Source: an uncultured Clostridia bacterium (lineage in GTDB: Bacteria > Bacillota > Clostridia > Oscillospirales > Ruminococcaceae). From it: 5,797 bases of DNA. The position numbers and the translations under genes are program-made. The stretch is from the NCBI GenBank assembly GCA_947624425.1, contig CANQKG010000099.1, forward strand, positions 1 to 5,797. Reading direction: 5' to 3'. Numbering within the stretch: position 1 is the stretch's first letter; every line of letters starts with the position of its first letter. The notes below the pieces were generated by a model. It did no database searches. It had not been told where the DNA came from and was given only the letters and a program-made list of their open reading frames with translations. Of the stretch, positions 5,603 to 5,797 are shown in pieces.

Positions 5603-5797
5603 CAGTCTGGCGAAAAAGCAATCAGTAACGGAAAAATTTATAATCTGTCACGGAGGCGGACATGTGCCGCCGCAGTGACACCTTGAGAGAAAACCGGTGC
5701 AGGCGGTGTCAGAATTGGCACAAGCCAAACCGGTTTTCGACGAAAAGGGGGAATCGGGGGCTTTGCCGCCGAAACGCGCCCTGCGGGCGAAACAGTG
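5603..5797. other. Non-coding stretch rich in inverted repeats; possible structured RNA or repeat element
   Basis: No convincing gene is seen in these 195 bases. Several complementary pairs are present. TGTCAC (5646-5651) pairs with GTGACA (5675-5680), enclosing GGCGG/CCGCC (5655-5659, 5667-5671). TGACACC (5676-5682) pairs with GGTGTCA (5705-5711). GAAAACCGGT (5689-5698) pairs with ACCGGTTTTC (5729-5738), enclosing TTGGC/GCCAA (5715-5719, 5724-5728). CGCCC/GGGCG (5777-5781, 5785-5789) forms a last short hairpin. A TATAAT hexamer lies at 5639-5644 but lacks a recognisable -35 box at normal spacing. No RNA family was recognised. Strand is unassigned because the helices can form on either. Confidence 0.4.

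Noticed and set aside
5468..5686. Plus-strand 72-codon frame
   Set aside because: It runs straight through the tRNA-Thr gene and its terminator, so it is not a plausible protein.
5729..5760. Similarity to the tmRNA 5' motif (GGTTTTCGACG followed by a G run)
   Set aside because: The order and spacing of the G run and the acceptor pairing do not match tmRNA, and no tag reading frame is visible.
5648..5797. Minus-strand frame of 49 codons open to the right edge, rich in Cys
   Set aside because: Composition looks like translated GC-rich repeat, it falls exactly on the inverted repeats, and no domain is recognised. It could be the tail of a gene beyond the edge, but nothing supports this.
5676..5797. 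Cobalamin, glycine, c-di-AMP or T-box riboswitch
   Set aside because: Isolated strings resemble parts of these, but the conserved boxes do not occur in the right order; no family call is justified.
1..5797. CRISPR array, insertion sequence or phage attachment duplication
   Set aside because: No regularly spaced direct repeats, no transposase, and the tRNA 3' end is not repeated elsewhere in the window.

Overview
The window looks like chromosomal DNA from a moderately GC-rich member of the Clostridia, most likely Oscillospiraceae/Ruminococcaceae or a related gut anaerobe. The reasons are an HPr kinase/phosphorylase of the Firmicutes type, a clostridial-type galactokinase with the GRTEIGGNHTDHN variant of the substrate motif, Gram-positive AGGAGG-like ribosome binding sites, and biotin-dependent Na+-pump decarboxylase subunits. 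This is judged from protein features; no search was run and base composition was not counted.

Five genes lie head to tail on the minus strand with gaps of only 15 to 28 bases. In transcription order they are galK (galactokinase), galT (galactose-1-phosphate uridylyltransferase), a secreted/membrane fusion protein (foldase-like SurA_N/PrsA-type N-domain joined to an OadG-type gamma subunit), oadB-type decarboxylase beta subunit (the Na+ channel), and hprK (cut by the left edge after 247 codons). Each has its own plausible ribosome binding site and no internal terminator is visible, so they probably form one operon. galK and galT supply two steps of the Leloir pathway. The beta and gamma subunits form the membrane part of a Na+-exporting decarboxylase, but no alpha (carboxyltransferase) or biotin-carrier gene is in view. 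HprK phosphorylates HPr on Ser and drives carbon catabolite repression. The mix of sugar entry, sodium bioenergetics and catabolite control in one transcription unit is the main contextual oddity.

Upstream of galK (5286-5488) is a divergent control region. A strong galK promoter reads left and a strong promoter reads right into a tRNA-Thr(CGT) gene (5489-5564). Both have a TTGCAA -35 box, a 17-base spacer and an extended TGG -10. Between the two -35 boxes lies a long inverted repeat with perfect 8-base outer arms. The tRNA is followed by a perfect 15-bp hairpin that probably terminates transcription, in both directions.

The last 195 bases (5603-5797) hold no convincing gene. They carry a dense set of inverted repeats that predict competing helices and a pseudoknot, so this stretch may be a structured RNA, a leader for a gene beyond the right edge, or a palindromic repeat element. 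It is the least explained part of the window.
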